Assembly (NCBI RefSeq): GCF_001640025.1
Contig: NC_031673.1
Coordinates: 62,001-126,000 of the forward strand
DNA from: Sugiyamaella lignohabitans
Lineage: Eukaryota > Ascomycota > Dipodascomycetes > Dipodascales > Trichomonascaceae
Length of the DNA stretch: 64,000 nt
Reading direction: 5' to 3'
A model generated the notes under the pieces. That model saw only the letters and a list, made by a program, of their open reading frames with translations. It searched no databases and was not told the origin of the DNA. Below, piece after piece: positions 20,014 to 31,134 of the stretch (positions within the stretch are counted from its first letter, which is position 1; the number at the start of each line of letters is the position of its first letter). The translations under genes and the position numbers were made by a program.

Positions 20014-21429
20014 TTAGACGGGGAGAGGGAACTCTTGGGCCCAGGCGGTGATTTCGGCCTTGAGTTTGGCGAGACGGCCATCTTCGTCCTTGGCGACAGT
20101 GGCCTTGAAATCCTTGAGTTTGTTGGCCTCCTTGGGAAGGTTGGATTGGACGTCGATGGAGTACTTGACGGCAGCATCGATGTAGGACACAATGCGCTTG
20201 AAATCCTCCTCGCCAAGACCACGAGTGGACATGGCAGGAGCTCCAATACGAACACCACCGGGAACAAGAGCAGACTTGTCACCGGGGATAGAGTTCTTGT
20301 TAAGAGCAATGTTGATAAGCTCACAAACAGTCTCGATACGAGCACCGTCAATACCCTTGTCACGGAGAGAAACAAGAACCATGTGCGAGTCAGTACCGTT
20401 GGAAACAAGAGTGTAGTTCAAAGCCTTGAAAGCCTCTTCAAGAGCCTTGGCGTTTTTAAGAACTTGCTTTTGGTAAGCAACAAACTCAGGAGTGTTAGCT
20501 TGTTTAAGTGCAACAGCAAGGGCGGTGATGGTGTGGTTATGAGGACCTCCTTGGTGTCCGGGGAAAACAGAGAAGTTAATAGGACCCTCGAGATCATACA
20601 AAACCTCCTTACCAGTCTTGGCGTTGACAGAACGAACACCACGTCTGAAGAAGATCATAGCACCACGAGGTCCACGAAGCGACTTGTGGGTAGTAGTGGT
20701 GACAATATCAGCATACTCAAAAGGACTGGGGATCACTTGAGCAGCAATCAGACCAGAAATGTGGGCCATATCAACCACCAAGTAAGCACCGACCTTGTCA
20801 GCAATCTCTCTCATTCTCTTGTAGTCAATGAGTCTGCAGTAAGCAGAAGTACCAGCAACAAGAACCTTAGGACGGAACAAAACAGCAGTCTTCTCCAACA
20901 TATCGTAATCAATCAAACCGGTTTCAAGATCAACACGGTAAGGCATGGTCTCGAAATAGGTCGAAACAGCAGAGATCTTACGAGCATCAGTCTGATATCC
21001 ATGAGACAAGTGACCACCATGAGGCAAGTCAAGACCCATGAGTCTCTCATGAGGCTTCATAATAGCTTGGTAAACTTGCAAGTTGGCAGGAGATCCACTC
21101 AAGGTTTGAACATTGACACCCCACTTATCAGCAGTGACATGGAAAGCCTCCAAAGCACGGTTTTGACACAAGGTCTCAATACGATCAATGTGTTGGTTAC
21201 CACCGTAGTAACGAGCACCTGGGTATCCCTCAGAGTACTTGTTACACATAGGAGATCCAAGTGCATCGAAAACAGCACGAGAAGTGAAGTTCTCAGAAGC
21301 AATTAAGACAATTGACTCTCTTTGACGAGCAATCTCATCCTTCATGATTCCTGCGACTTCAGGATCAAACTCAGCGACATGCTCCTCGAGCAAGTGTCGG
21401 TGTGACTCAGATAATGCGTAAGAAGACAT
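20014..21429 (-). CDS. SHM2: Serine hydroxymethyltransferase, cytosolic
   Basis: PLP enzyme interconverting serine plus tetrahydrofolate and glycine plus 5,10-methylene-tetrahydrofolate. At 471 aa it is close in length and sequence to yeast cytosolic Shm2, and it lacks a mitochondrial presequence (starts [20 protein letters not shown]). The PLP lysine is in [13 protein letters not shown] (about residue 249). Substrate and cofactor landmarks include [24 protein letters not shown]-like [12 protein letters not shown] and [13 protein letters not shown]. Intronless; codon choice is strongly biased, fitting high expression. A TGACTC motif (Gcn4/Bas1 type) lies 18 nt upstream at 21447-21452, but that is unusually close to the start and may be chance. 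Confidence 0.97.
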   Translation of the reverse strand: MSSYALSESHRHLLEEHVAEFDPEVAGIMKDEIARQRESIVLIASENFTSRAVFDALGSPMCNKYSEGYPGARYYGGNQHIDRIETLCQNRALEAFHVTADKWGVNVQTLSGSPANLQVYQAIMKPHERLMGLDLPHGGHLSHGYQTDARKISAVSTYFETMPYRVDLETGLIDYDMLEKTAVLFRPKVLVAGTSAYCRLIDYKRMREIADKVGAYLVVDMAHISGLIAAQVIPSPFEYADIVTTTTHKSLRGPRGAMIFFRRGVRSVNAKTGKEVLYDLEGPINFSVFPGHQGGPHNHTITALAVALKQANTPEFVAYQKQVLKNAKALEEAFKALNYTLVSNGTDSHMVLVSLRDKGIDGARIETVCELINIALNKNSIPGDKSALVPGGVRIGAPAMSTRGLGEEDFKRIVSYIDAAVKYSIDVQSNLPKEANKLKDFKATVAKDEDGRLAKLKAEITAWAQEFPLPV

Positions 21430-22308
21430 TGCAAATGTTTCTAATTTGACTCTTTTTGGAGACCGAATTTTGAATGTACACTACAAAAAATGTTAACAAC
21501 AGGTACCACGCAATTGGGTTTTGGGGGACTTGTCTGTTTAAATATGTCCGATTTCAGGCAGAAATTTTTTCTGCACTGTGTAACTCTCTCAATCAGTGCA
21601 TGTGCCATTAATCGTGCGAGGCTGACGTCTCCAATCGCTGGACAAGGACCAGTAACCCTTACCCTCATCAATTTCTTGAGCCGTCCCTAACCCCCGATCC
21701 ACGAGCCATTGACCCATAAAACCCCTCACAGCCCATTCCTATACTTCGAACTTAGTTCTCTGGCCGGTTGTAATAGCAGTCCCAGCCGTGTGGAGCAGGT
21801 GGTTGGCCACGCCACGACCTGTGGCGCTGCACGCCGCTCAGAGTCATAGCGGATCGGCGCTGAAAATTTATCGCCTCGAGGTTATCTAGGCGCCTTACCC
21901 AGATCCACCCGCAATCTCACACTATCACAGCCCCCCTGCATCATGCCCCTACCCAGCCGCCGGCGTGCCGCGGTTCAGCCACATCGCGCCGCCACAGGGT
22001 CCTTCTCAGGGGTGGGGCCTGCCTCCGGCGGCTGGGGCTGCGCCCCAGACCCCACTGCTCCTCTCGCTTCGCTCGAGTCGGGGCTTGGGCCGTGCAGAGA
22101 GACTGGTGTGATTTCCCCCGAGCCCGACTCGAGCGGAGCGAGAGGAGCAGGGGGGTCTGGGGCACCGCCCCAGCCGCCGGAGGCAGACCCCAACTCCCCC
22201 GAAGCCCGACTCGAGCGAAGCGAGAGGAGCAGGGGGGTCTGGGGCACAGCCCCAGCCGCCGGAGGCAGTACCCCCTCGCAAGTCAGAGTCGATAGGTTTA
22301 TTTTCGAG
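21430..22308. other. Intergenic: SHM2 promoter and 3' flank of the UBX gene
   Basis: 879 bp. The left part is the SHM2 promoter. The right part is GC-rich and dominated by a three-copy element cluster (22020-22267). No gene is supported. Confidence 0.6.
22020..22267. repeat. Cluster of three GC-rich element halves
   Basis: A plus type A half (22020-22080, loop TGC) is followed by two minus type A halves (22125-22185, loop ACC; 22207-22267, loop ACA). The last ends 41 nt past the stop of the UBX gene in that gene's sense orientation. The first spacer resembles the one after PGK1 (GGGCTTGGGCCGTGCAGAG). Confidence 0.95.
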
Positions 22309-23459
22309 TTATGCTTGTTTGAGGATGACACTGGCGTTGACGAGGTCGGCCTGTTTGAGGGTGAGTGAGAAATCGGCCGATGTGAGTGTTCTCGTCGGGA
22401 AGGTGGTGGTGAGCACGATGGAGTTGGCGGGGATGGCCAGCTCCGTTGCGAGGGTCTCGGCGACTGAACCGAGTGTGGCGTCGATGGGGAACGTTTTCAT
22501 GAGATTGGGTTGCGCCGATGCGATTCCTTGGATGCGGAATCGCAGTTTGGACTCGGTGTAGACTGGTTTGGGTTTCGGTTGAGATGTTGTACTGCTACTG
22601 GTGGGGGCATTGGAAGGAGAAGAAGAAGAAGAAGATAATGATGGTGGTGGATTGCTGCTGAGCTGCTGCTTCTTCTCTAATCGCTCTCTTTTATCAGCTT
22701 CAATTAGATCTTTGATCCTCTTCTTGGCGAGGGCATCTTCTTTGGCTTCTTGCCGACGACGAGCTGCTGCTTGCATGGCCTCTTTCTTCTTTAACTCTTC
22801 TTTAACTCGAATCGACTCTTGATCGTGTTTGCGACGGATCACCTCATTCTTCTTCTGTTCTTCCAAATCTTTCTTCGCCTGCTCGGCCTTACGAATTGCC
22901 GCTTTTTGCCGTAACAACTCTAATTTAGCAGCTTTCTCTTCTTCAGTCAATGGTTTTGGCGGTTCAGTTTCAGACGCTGCTGCTCCGTCGGCTGACGACT
23001 CAGCTGGCTCGCCGCTGTGATCCCCACTAGCAGCTGTGCTCGTATCGGCATTCAGCTGTTGGTGGAACTTCTCCGAGGCTTCGAATTTAGCCTCGTTTTC
23101 TTCTAACCATTGGATACAGTCCTCCAAACTGTCTGAAGCGGCGTTCTTGAGGGCGGCCTCAATTCTATTCGGGCTGAAGCCCATCTCAACCAACTGTACA
23201 CAAGTTAGCATGACATCCTGAAACGAGACCAACCTGCCTCCGGCGACTGGGGCTCCGCCCCAGACCCCGCTGCTCCTCTCGCTTCGCTCGAGTCGTTACG
23301 TGTGGCTGTCGGAGCTTCTTCTTGGTTTATGTCCTTCGTCTCTGGTGACCAGTGAAATTGATCTGAAATCCCAATGACATTTCCATTCTGTCAAAGTTTG
23401 CAAGATTTCCAGGGAATAAAGTCCGTGTGATTCACACTCACCTGTTCTCTCGTCGACAT
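22309..23459 (-). CDS. UBA-UBX domain protein, UBXN1/SAKS1-like, two exons
   Basis: Probable Cdc48/p97 adaptor that binds ubiquitin through an N-terminal UBA and Cdc48 through a C-terminal UBX. Exon 1 (23459-23442) encodes only MSTREQ; the donor is GTGAGT. Exon 2 from 23217 gives a 308-aa product. UBA: CVQLVEMGFSPNRIEAALKN near the start. A long charged coiled coil (about residues 90-200) follows, then a UBX fold with the FPTR loop that contacts Cdc48. The 224-nt intron holds a hairpin element between donor and acceptor in antisense orientation. Its branch site is not obvious: no CTAAC precedes the CAG acceptor, whereas GCTAAC with a later AG exists inside the proposed exon (around 23194-23207). 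That alternative would delete LVE of the UBA, so I prefer the upstream acceptor. Confidence 0.82.
23235..23295 (+). repeat. GC-rich hairpin element, half-copy type A, in the UBX gene intron (antisense)
   Basis: The only intronic copy in antisense orientation and next to the acceptor (about 18 nt away) instead of the donor. Carries CCGGCGACTGG in place of CCGGCGGCTGG. Confidence 0.93.
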
Positions 23460-24542
23460 TTTATCAAGCTGTTCACACCCTGAAACTTATATTGTGTTGT
23501 GTGATGTATATCAGATATGAAGCCACCGCCTCATGTTTACGTGATGATACTTAACTGCATTACCCTACAGTTGCATATCAGACATAATTTATCAGATGTT
23601 AGTAGCTTTTATATTAAATAGAACTCGCTAGAAAATTGTTCAGTATCATTCTGGTAGAGGGATATGGTTCGTTACGTGGATTTAGTGAACAAATTTTCCT
23701 GCTGGATTCTTATTATTTTTCCCAGTACAGGTTATAAAACAGATGAAAAGAGGAGTGATCAGAATGCTTCATATGATATGCAGCAACTCTATGGAGTGTA
23801 AGTTATATAGACAAGTGGTGTGTTTTATCCGTCCATGTAAGTTAGAAAGCATTAAACTATTATACACTCGAATTTACCAGTAATAGAGCTGCATAACTGC
23901 AGTTCGACAATGAATTGTGTATGCTTAATATTTATATACGAACCACGTCGTCCGGAGTCGTTAAATTAGCAATTAACATGGATGTCTCGAGAATCAGGTG
24001 GTAAATTGGGGTTTTAATTACCACTTACTACCTCAATCTCACCGCTACTCTGAGTACTTTCTGCACATATATTTTCCTGATCAAGCTTGTCGGGTATCCT
24101 GGCATATATCACAATGCCAGAGAATTAAATTCCGATACACGTTGAGATAAACACGATGATGGTAAAATGAAAAATAATTGGTGATGAGAACTGAGTATTG
24201 TGTCCGAAAGTTAGAGATACTGTTGATGTAGAGATAGTTTCACCCATTGTTTTAATATTTACTAGCATGACTACCGGTTCTGAACTGAATGGCCATGTGT
24301 ATCTGGTAAAATCCTGGACTGTGAGCCTCTGCAGAAGTATTCAGAAGCCGTTCACTGAGATATCCCGTTTTGAACAGAACCATTAAGGTATATCTGCTAT
24401 AATGCACAAGAGCTTAAACTTAATCTTGCATAGATCGGCGCTGATCTGACATTATCTACTGCCGAGCCTCAGAAGACAGACAAACTCCCAGTTCTGCAGG
24501 AAAAAATCACACAGAGCCCTAAATCTACACGGTCCCAGCCAT

Positions 24543-24597
24543 CTCCTGCAAAGCAGGAGCCACGGGGTCTGGGGCGGAGCCCCAGCCGCCGGAGGCA
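24543..24597 (-). repeat. GC-rich hairpin element, half-copy type B with retained spacer
   Basis: Hairpin CTCCTGC-AAA-GCAGGAG shows a change confined to the loop. It is preceded by CTACACGGTCCCAGCCAT (24525-24542), the composite spacer, although the partner half is missing; it looks like a remnant of a composite copy. Confidence 0.93.
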
Positions 24598-25215
24598 AAA
24601 ACCAGGACCGCTAGTGACCACTCCCACGGTTTTTGTGGAGAATTTGGAGCCATAAAGAGAAGAAATAAAATGACTTCCACAGCTTAGGAGTACAACAGCA
24701 GAGCCCTAGAGAGTAGTTGTAGCCGTTTCTGGAAAACTAAAATAGGATCTGGACTTGGAACAGGGCGGGAAACGGCGAAACAAGCACGACTTTTTCTGGG
24801 ACAGGGGGAAATGCCCAGTTAATAAGAAAAAAAGGACGGTGTCGGAGATTTTTGGACCGGAGCGACCGGTCGGAGATAATGGAGTTAGGTGAGACAGATG
24901 TGCCTTTTTGGGTGATATACAGAACTGTCTCGTCTCTATCATCGCATGGACCGTGCGTCATGCATGTGCAGGAGTAGTAGTTTAATAGCTCATTAGCTCG
25001 TTCGCTCGGGGCCGCAGTATGTCCGTGGATAAAATGGACTCAATTCTCGGCCGCGCATTAGTTTTCGTCCTCGTTCACTGCTGGCAGTGCTGCTGTGCTC
25101 CGTATCTCCGAAACCGGTTTTTACACTAGCGAAACGCTTTCTTCCTGTCGCTAGTGGGAACTAACCTCCCTAGTGCTAGCTCGTTCGGGTCTCCGTAAAG
25201 TCACTGGTAGGGGAC

Positions 25216-25277
25216 CAGCCTCCGGCGGCTGGGGCTCTGCCCCAGACCCCGTGGCTCCTCTCGCTTCGCTCGAGTCG
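25216..25277 (+). repeat. GC-rich hairpin element, half-copy type A
   Basis: Plus orientation, loop TCT, in the gene-poor region; the first base after the usual T is A (AGCCTCC). Confidence 0.93.
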
Positions 25278-26256
25278 TGATTGGGGGATCCCGGCTGCTC
25301 CGTTGACGGGGTATCTGCATAAACAGAACTGGGTAAAGGGGATAAAGAGATCGGAGTACTGAGTAGAGTGAACAGAGGAGATGTTAGAATTGTGAGGTTA
25401 GCTGTAGTACTAATAATAATATTCGACAAAGCAATAAGAGCTTGAACTGGGAAATGTCATGAGCACAAAGACAGTCGAAAAATACATTATTTACCCTGTG
25501 GTCAAAGGGTGTAAATCAGGTTTTAGTAGCGGAGAAAGGCGGAAATGGGACAGTTCACGACGGAGTTCCTAGATCGCTGCTGCCGGTACGAATGGAGCTT
25601 AGTATTCGGAACAACTCTACAGACGATCAGCTACCGGCCCTGTTGATGTCCGCGGTTCCTGTGCATAGAACGGCTGCCCTATATAAATATACATCAGAAT
25701 CAGCAGCAATGCAATAAGCAATTAGATAAAGTAGGCAACAGGCAGGGCTTTAGTTGATGCACATAGCTACCCAGAAACTGAGCATTACGAGAACGAACGA
25801 ACGGCATTTACATGTATAGTGGATGTGGATCTTGAACGACGCTTGGACATATGTCAGTGTGAAATATTAATTTACGAAATAAGTTTTGGCCATATATAAA
25901 CAAAAACAATTCCACCAAGTCTGAATTGAATTTTTTTTTTAAGAATTAGCTTGTAAAAGCAATTGACGAGTTCATTTGTTCAGTACTTGAGAGCAATCAT
26001 TGAGATCTAAGTTCATGGAATTTCAGAGCCGTCCGTCAAGCTGAGAAGTCATATAAAAAAAACAAGGTGGGACCATATCCAAATTGATACTAAAAGACAG
26101 GATTTGATTTCGAGAAACGAATTCAGGATAGATAGAACACAGTAGAGAAAGAACGGAAGACACAAACGAGGAAGACGACGACGAAGAAGAACATTATCGA
26201 CATCACGAAGCAGTCTCACGAGCTGGCAGAACAGTAGACGCAAAAAGAAGTCAGAA

Positions 26257-29098
26257 ATGGCCAGTGAAAACCGAAGCAAAGTGGGCACGCCGTCTGCTCT
26301 GTCGCCAGAAGTGAGAGACGGTGACAGAGTATCAAAAGGAAGTCCAAATGCAAGCAAAAAGAGTCGTACGACCTCGTGCGAGAGGTAAGTCAGATGCCCT
26401 TTCTCCAAACCCACCAGTGACGAATAACTAACAATATCCAGGTGTAAACGCCGTAAACAGAAGGTATGACTTGGACCACTATCACCAATTTCTTCCACAG
26501 CAGTCACTAACGAGATCAGTGCGACCACCGTCTTCCACGGTGCACAAACTGCCTAAAAGCCGGTGCTGAGTGTGTTCAGCCCGAGAAATACGTTCAACAC
26601 ACGCCGACCAGGTGAGTACGAGATGGGGGCTGTGCCTCCGGCGGCTGGGGCTCCGCCCCAGACCCCGTGGCTCCTGCTTCGCAGGAGAGTGCTGGGACCG
26701 TCGACGTGACGACTCGAGCGCAGCGAGAGGAGCAGCGGGGTCTGGGGCGGAGCCCCAGCCGCCGGAGGCAGTTCCAGTCCAGTAAGAGCATAGTTCTGAC
26801 ACGTCTAGCGATGATTATACAAGTGTTTTGGAGGCCAAGATAGCCCAGCTGGAGGAGAAGTTGATGGTTTTGCAGAATGGAGCCGCTAATGGCGGTGTTC
26901 AGGGAGCCGCGAAAGTCAAGCTGGAACAGGGTCCGGAGAGCACGAGGCCGCCTGTTTCGGGCGTCAGTGGACGTACTCCTGTGGTGGGTGGAGGTGCTGT
27001 GACGACGATAAATTCGCGTCACGCTGGATCAGTGCCGGGATCGGGTTCTGTACAGAGTTCAGGTGGAGATGGCGGAGCAGGTGTCATACGATCTCGAGAG
27101 ATTTCTGGAAGCGCAGCGGGTTCAGGACCAAGTAGTTCGGGTCCTGGTTCGGGTGGATTGCGGACTAGAGGTAGAGGAGGGACGACGGTGAGTATATTGA
27201 ATGTGGATCCAGAGACTGATGGCGTCGCTCCTCAGAGTTTCACAGTCGTTTCTTCGTTGCTGCAAGAGACGTATTGGGGTCAGAACAAGTCGGACGAACC
27301 AGATATTGGCGGTCCATTGGGTAATAGTTCTGGATCAGCTGGTAGCAATGGCTCGGCTGGCAATGGAACGAGTAATGGAACTGATAGTGGTAGTGCCGGT
27401 AATGGTGTGACGATAGGTGATGTGAATGGAAATGGCAGTGCTAATGGAAGTGCCTCGGCAAGTACACATGGTACTGGGGCTTCTAATAGCATAAGTGGCA
27501 GCCCTGTGGTAACTGCTATAGGAGCTTCGACTGGAGGGTCAACAACTCATGGTGTTCTGTCTTCCAACAGTACACCAGGTGTATCTTCGGCTATGGATGT
27601 GGATGGAGCTACCAACGGTGGTGGTGCCAGTAAAGCAGTAGGTGGTGCATCTATTGGAATCCTGCCTGATTATAATTTCCAGGAATATCTCAGTTATGAG
27701 CCAACCGACCCGCCAGATGAACATACTGCTGATACACTGATCAACAGTTTTTTGGCTGGTTCCCAAGGCCGGTTTCCTTATATCGATCGTAATGTGCTTC
27801 AGCAAACACACAAGTCGAGATTTGATCCTCCTCCGAACATGGACTGCCCCAGATACCGATTTGCTAGTTTCACTCTTTACACAGCCTATGCTATTAGCAG
27901 TGTGTCCTACACACCACCACCCGGGGAGCATCCGGAATATGAACCATTCCGCTACTACGCAACTGCCCTGCACCATGCCAAACTCTGTAAAAGCGATAAT
28001 ATCATGTGGAAAATCACTGCTCTCTTAATGTGTGCTATGTTCCAGATGAGAACTGATAAGGATAAAGGATGTCACTATGATATGGTTCGTAGGGCTATGA
28101 AAATATGCGTAGAAGTGGGCCTTCACAAGGAGGTTGGTTTGGAAAATATGAGTAAACGCGAGCAGGAAATGTGTCGCCGGTTGTTCTGGTCCGTGTACTC
28201 GATGGAGAGATTGTTCGCTATTTCGACTGGTCGACCGTTTGTCATGGACGAGAAGGAAATTAATATCCCATTTCCATGCGACATGGATGATATAGACCTG
28301 CTGGATGAAGCGAAGATTATTGAGCATGAAAAGTATAGAGACTCGGGAGAGGTGCGTCCTAAGACATCAATGACTTTTATTATCTACATATGGACGTTGA
28401 GACGTTTAGAGTCTGATCTTGTACAAGCTATTTATCGAGTGGACCGATCGATTGAAGAGAGATTCTCTCATGTGGACTTCTACCTCAATAAGCTAAAGCA
28501 ATGGAAGGAAAGCAATCGTGTAACTACGCCAAAAGAACAGAACATCACCAATACTGCCTATTCTCGAGATATCAGACTGCTTCTACAACCTTTTCTCGGT
28601 CGTTTGTCACCAGATAGCGATCTGTTCCAAATGTGTGTTCGTGAAACTGGTCATATCTGCCAAATATTCCGTGACTTTTACCGGAAAAAAGAAAGTGGTT
28701 TCACGACTATGGCTATGCACACCAATTTTGTTGCTGGCCTAACTTTGGTTTATTGTTTGTGGCTTGCCAAGGATTCGTCTATTCTTCCAATTCTTGAAAA
28801 TGTGCGATCCTGTACCGCAGCTCTATACGTTCTGACTGAGAGATCTAGACTTTGTATGAACTACAGAGATACCTTTGAAAACCTCGTATCAACGACTATG
28901 AAGCATATTATCGAGCATCGAAGACAGAAACGCCAGCGCCGTGAAATGGAAGAACTTGAACACCAGCGACGATTGGAACAACAAGAACTTGAAAAGCAAC
29001 AAGAAATCGAAAGACTGCACAAAGAAGAGGAAGAGCATAGAAAGATGCGTGAACGTATTGAACAAGAACGAATTGAAATGGTTCGCCAACGAATGCGT

Positions 29099-29145
<47 letters not shown>

Positions 29146-29776
29146 ACAGCAACAACTACAACTAGTAAAACAGGAGCCTGATGATTTAGCCAAATCAATC
29201 ACTACAAGTCCAACTCCACTTGATGATAACAAACACCCACCGTTGACACGGATTACATCAGCTCTTTCAACAGGCTCCATATCATCCACCTCTTCCACAT
29301 TCCCCGTGATAGACAGATCACCTTACCTACCTTCAAATAACTGCGCAACTGGTATTGGGGGTAGTGTAAATGGTCTTCCAACAACAACCCCTATGCCTGC
29401 TCCTATTCAAATCGCCGGTCCAGCAATACCTGATACTGCAGCATCCTTTGCACAGCTTCAGACTCAAGGAGCACCTCCACCAGCCATTACACCCCTGCCG
29501 GGAACTCTTGCATTCAACGGACCATCTGGCATGGAACTACAAAAAGACTGGATTGAGGCTTATGGATATGATGACACTTTGTACAATATGATCCAGGATA
29601 TTTCTTCCTGGACGAAACAAGTTGGCGATGCCACGAGCCAAGCCGCTGCAGTATCAGGAGCTGCAATCGTGGCTAACGGTACAGTAGCTGCCACGAGCGC
29701 TGAAACTGGGGGTTGGTTCAATGACAATTCTACTGACAATGCCTGGATGAACATTTCAGACTTTGGCTATTCTTAA
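26257..29776 (+). CDS. Zn2Cys6 fungal transcription factor, four exons
   Basis: Nuclear DNA-binding regulator of about 1069 aa. Exons: 26257-26384, 26442-26463 (22 nt), 26520-26611 and 26809-29776. The zinc cluster is assembled from three exons: CERCKRRKQKCDHRLPRC then TNCLKAGAEC, matching CX2CX6CX6CX2CX6C. A coiled-coil dimerisation segment (LEAKIAQLEEKLMVLQ) begins exon 4. A Gly/Ser/Asn-rich linker follows, then a fungal-specific middle domain containing FPYIDRNVLQQTHKSRF and RRLFWSVYSMERLFAISTGR. Near the C-terminus is a charged helix with a glutamine run (29100-29160). Introns have GTAAGT, GTATGA and GTGAGT donors with CTAAC or CTGAC branch sites. Intron 3 (26612-26808) carries a composite hairpin element. 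I cannot name the pathway it controls. Confidence 0.88.
26633..26770. repeat. Composite GC-rich element inside intron 3 of the transcription factor gene
   Basis: A plus type B half (26633-26687) and a minus type A half (26710-26770) around a spacer containing GCTGGGACCGTCGACGTGAC, the reverse complement of the spacer at 9859-9880. It starts 21 nt after the donor. Confidence 0.95.
29101..29165 (+). repeat. CAG/CAA microsatellite encoding polyglutamine
   Basis: In-frame run of CAG and CAA codons giving about 18 consecutive Gln plus interruptions in the transcription factor. The mixed codons suggest it is fairly stable. Confidence 0.9.
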
Positions 29777-30090
29777 TCTACTTTAATGAAGTTTAATGTT
29801 AATGTTTAACTCACAGACGAGTTGCAGCACTGGGGCTCGGCACAGTTGTCGCACCTCTTTCTGTATTCAAATTTTCCACAGAGTTACTAGCTATTGTAGC
29901 TTCTCCTTTAAACTTGGACTATTTCTACTAACTCCTAAACTTTTTATATTCTCTTTTTCCAAGTCCAATACGAAAGACCAATTCCTATAACTCGTGGTGG
30001 GTTAGGGTGTTATCCAGATCAATTCATGAACTTCACGAGATTGAATTTGAGATCATCCTCGAACCATCTCCACATCTAGACACTGAAATA
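29777..30090. other. Intergenic between the transcription factor and RPAP3-like genes
   Basis: 314 bp, T-rich, presumably terminator and promoter. No hairpin element or RNA gene seen. Confidence 0.5.
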
Positions 30091-31134
30091 ATGGCTGCTG
30101 ATGCAGAGTCTTTTAAAGCCGAGGGTAACTCCTACTACTCTCAAGGGCTGAATCAAGAGGCAGTAGATTCCTATACGAAAGCCATTGGCATTAGTAATAG
30201 CAATCCTGTTTACTATTCCAACAGGGCAGCTGCATACATGAAACTGGGCCGTTGGCAGGCAGCTTTGGATGATTGTAACAAAGGGCTCAGTTTTTCACAT
30301 GATGTGAAATTGGGATCCAAATTATACTGGAGACAGGGCATTTGTCATAGAGAATTGGGCTCACTTTCTCTTGCCGAGGAATCTTTCAATGAAGGGCTCC
30401 GAAGGGACCCTTCTAATAGTGTTCTAAGAGAAGAATTGGCCCGATTGCAAGATATATTATCGTCAGCACCGGTAGCACAGACCGATTCAGGTCTGTCAGA
30501 AATCAAAAATAATGACTCAACAGCCTCGCCAATTAATGCATCTGAATCAGAAACTACTATTCCCATCCAAGTCGTGGATACCTTACCAGATATCTTCTCT
30601 GAACCGTCTGCGAAGGTTATATCTCATGATGATAGCAACAAAACTTCACATCTGCATCCTTTAGAATCTATCCCCACTGCAACTGATGAAAAACGAAATG
30701 TTCAAGATATCGCATCACCCTCTGCATCAACGTCTGCTCAGCCTGCTCTACCATTGCAAATTCCGTCTCCTCTTACATTTTACAATCTTATGCAACTCAT
30801 GAGAACTCCAAAATCACAACTACCACAAGTTTATGACCATATTTTCTTCAATGTCCCACCCTCGCGATACGCTGAAATACACCAAACCGGTGGTATAGAC
30901 TACGAAGTCATCGAGTTTGTCTTAGACAGCATCGCTTTCGTAGCTACAAACGCTCAAGACAAGAACTGGGCTTCACGTGCCGTTGATATCCTTGAAGGAC
31001 TCGCCCATTGCAATCGGTTCAGCATGTCGAAAATGTTCGTCTCCACCAAACGAGTCCAGGAAGTTCAGCGGCTTCTGGCAGAGTCCAAGCTTGACGCCTC
31101 GACACTTTCCCGTATTAATGATTTGTATACGTGA
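30091..31134 (+). CDS. RPAP3/Tah1-like TPR protein with RPAP3 C-terminal domain
   Basis: Likely R2TP subunit that links Hsp90 to Pih1 and Rvb1/Rvb2 for assembly of snoRNPs and RNA polymerases. The Met at 30091 (MAADAESFKAEGN) is chosen because it starts directly at the TPR; an upstream frame from 30007 lacks conservation. The protein is about 347 aa: three TPR motifs at residues 6-115, an acidic/Ser linker, and a C-terminal helical domain (LTFYNLMQLMRTPKSQLPQV to the end) of the RPAP3_C type. S. cerevisiae Tah1 has only the TPR part (111 aa), so this is the longer, animal-like architecture. Intronless; the element cluster lies 136 nt downstream. Confidence 0.82.
   Translation: MAADAESFKAEGNSYYSQGLNQEAVDSYTKAIGISNSNPVYYSNRAAAYMKLGRWQAALDDCNKGLSFSHDVKLGSKLYWRQGICHRELGSLSLAEESFNEGLRRDPSNSVLREELARLQDILSSAPVAQTDSGLSEIKNNDSTASPINASESETTIPIQVVDTLPDIFSEPSAKVISHDDSNKTSHLHPLESIPTATDEKRNVQDIASPSASTSAQPALPLQIPSPLTFYNLMQLMRTPKSQLPQVYDHIFFNVPPSRYAEIHQTGGIDYEVIEFVLDSIAFVATNAQDKNWASRAVDILEGLAHCNRFSMSKMFVSTKRVQEVQRLLAESKLDASTLSRINDLYT

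Larger units (their letters stand above)
23460..26256. other. Gene-poor region of 2.8 kb
   Basis: Between divergent UBX and transcription factor genes. Contains two hairpin element halves (24543-24597, 25216-25277). ORFs of 60-160 codons on either strand have no recognisable domain or codon bias and I do not call them. The right end is probably a long promoter and leader for the transcription factor gene. Confidence 0.55.

Noticed and set aside
19987..21306. 439-codon plus-strand ORF antisense to SHM2
   Set aside because: No recognisable domain; it mirrors the biased SHM2 codons.
24198..24942. Small ORFs in the gene-poor region
   Set aside because: Short, no conserved motif, no splice context.
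28889..29298. Antisense Leu-, Val- or Cys-rich ORFs opposite the polyglutamine tract
   Set aside because: They are mirror images of the CAG/CAA run in the transcription factor gene.
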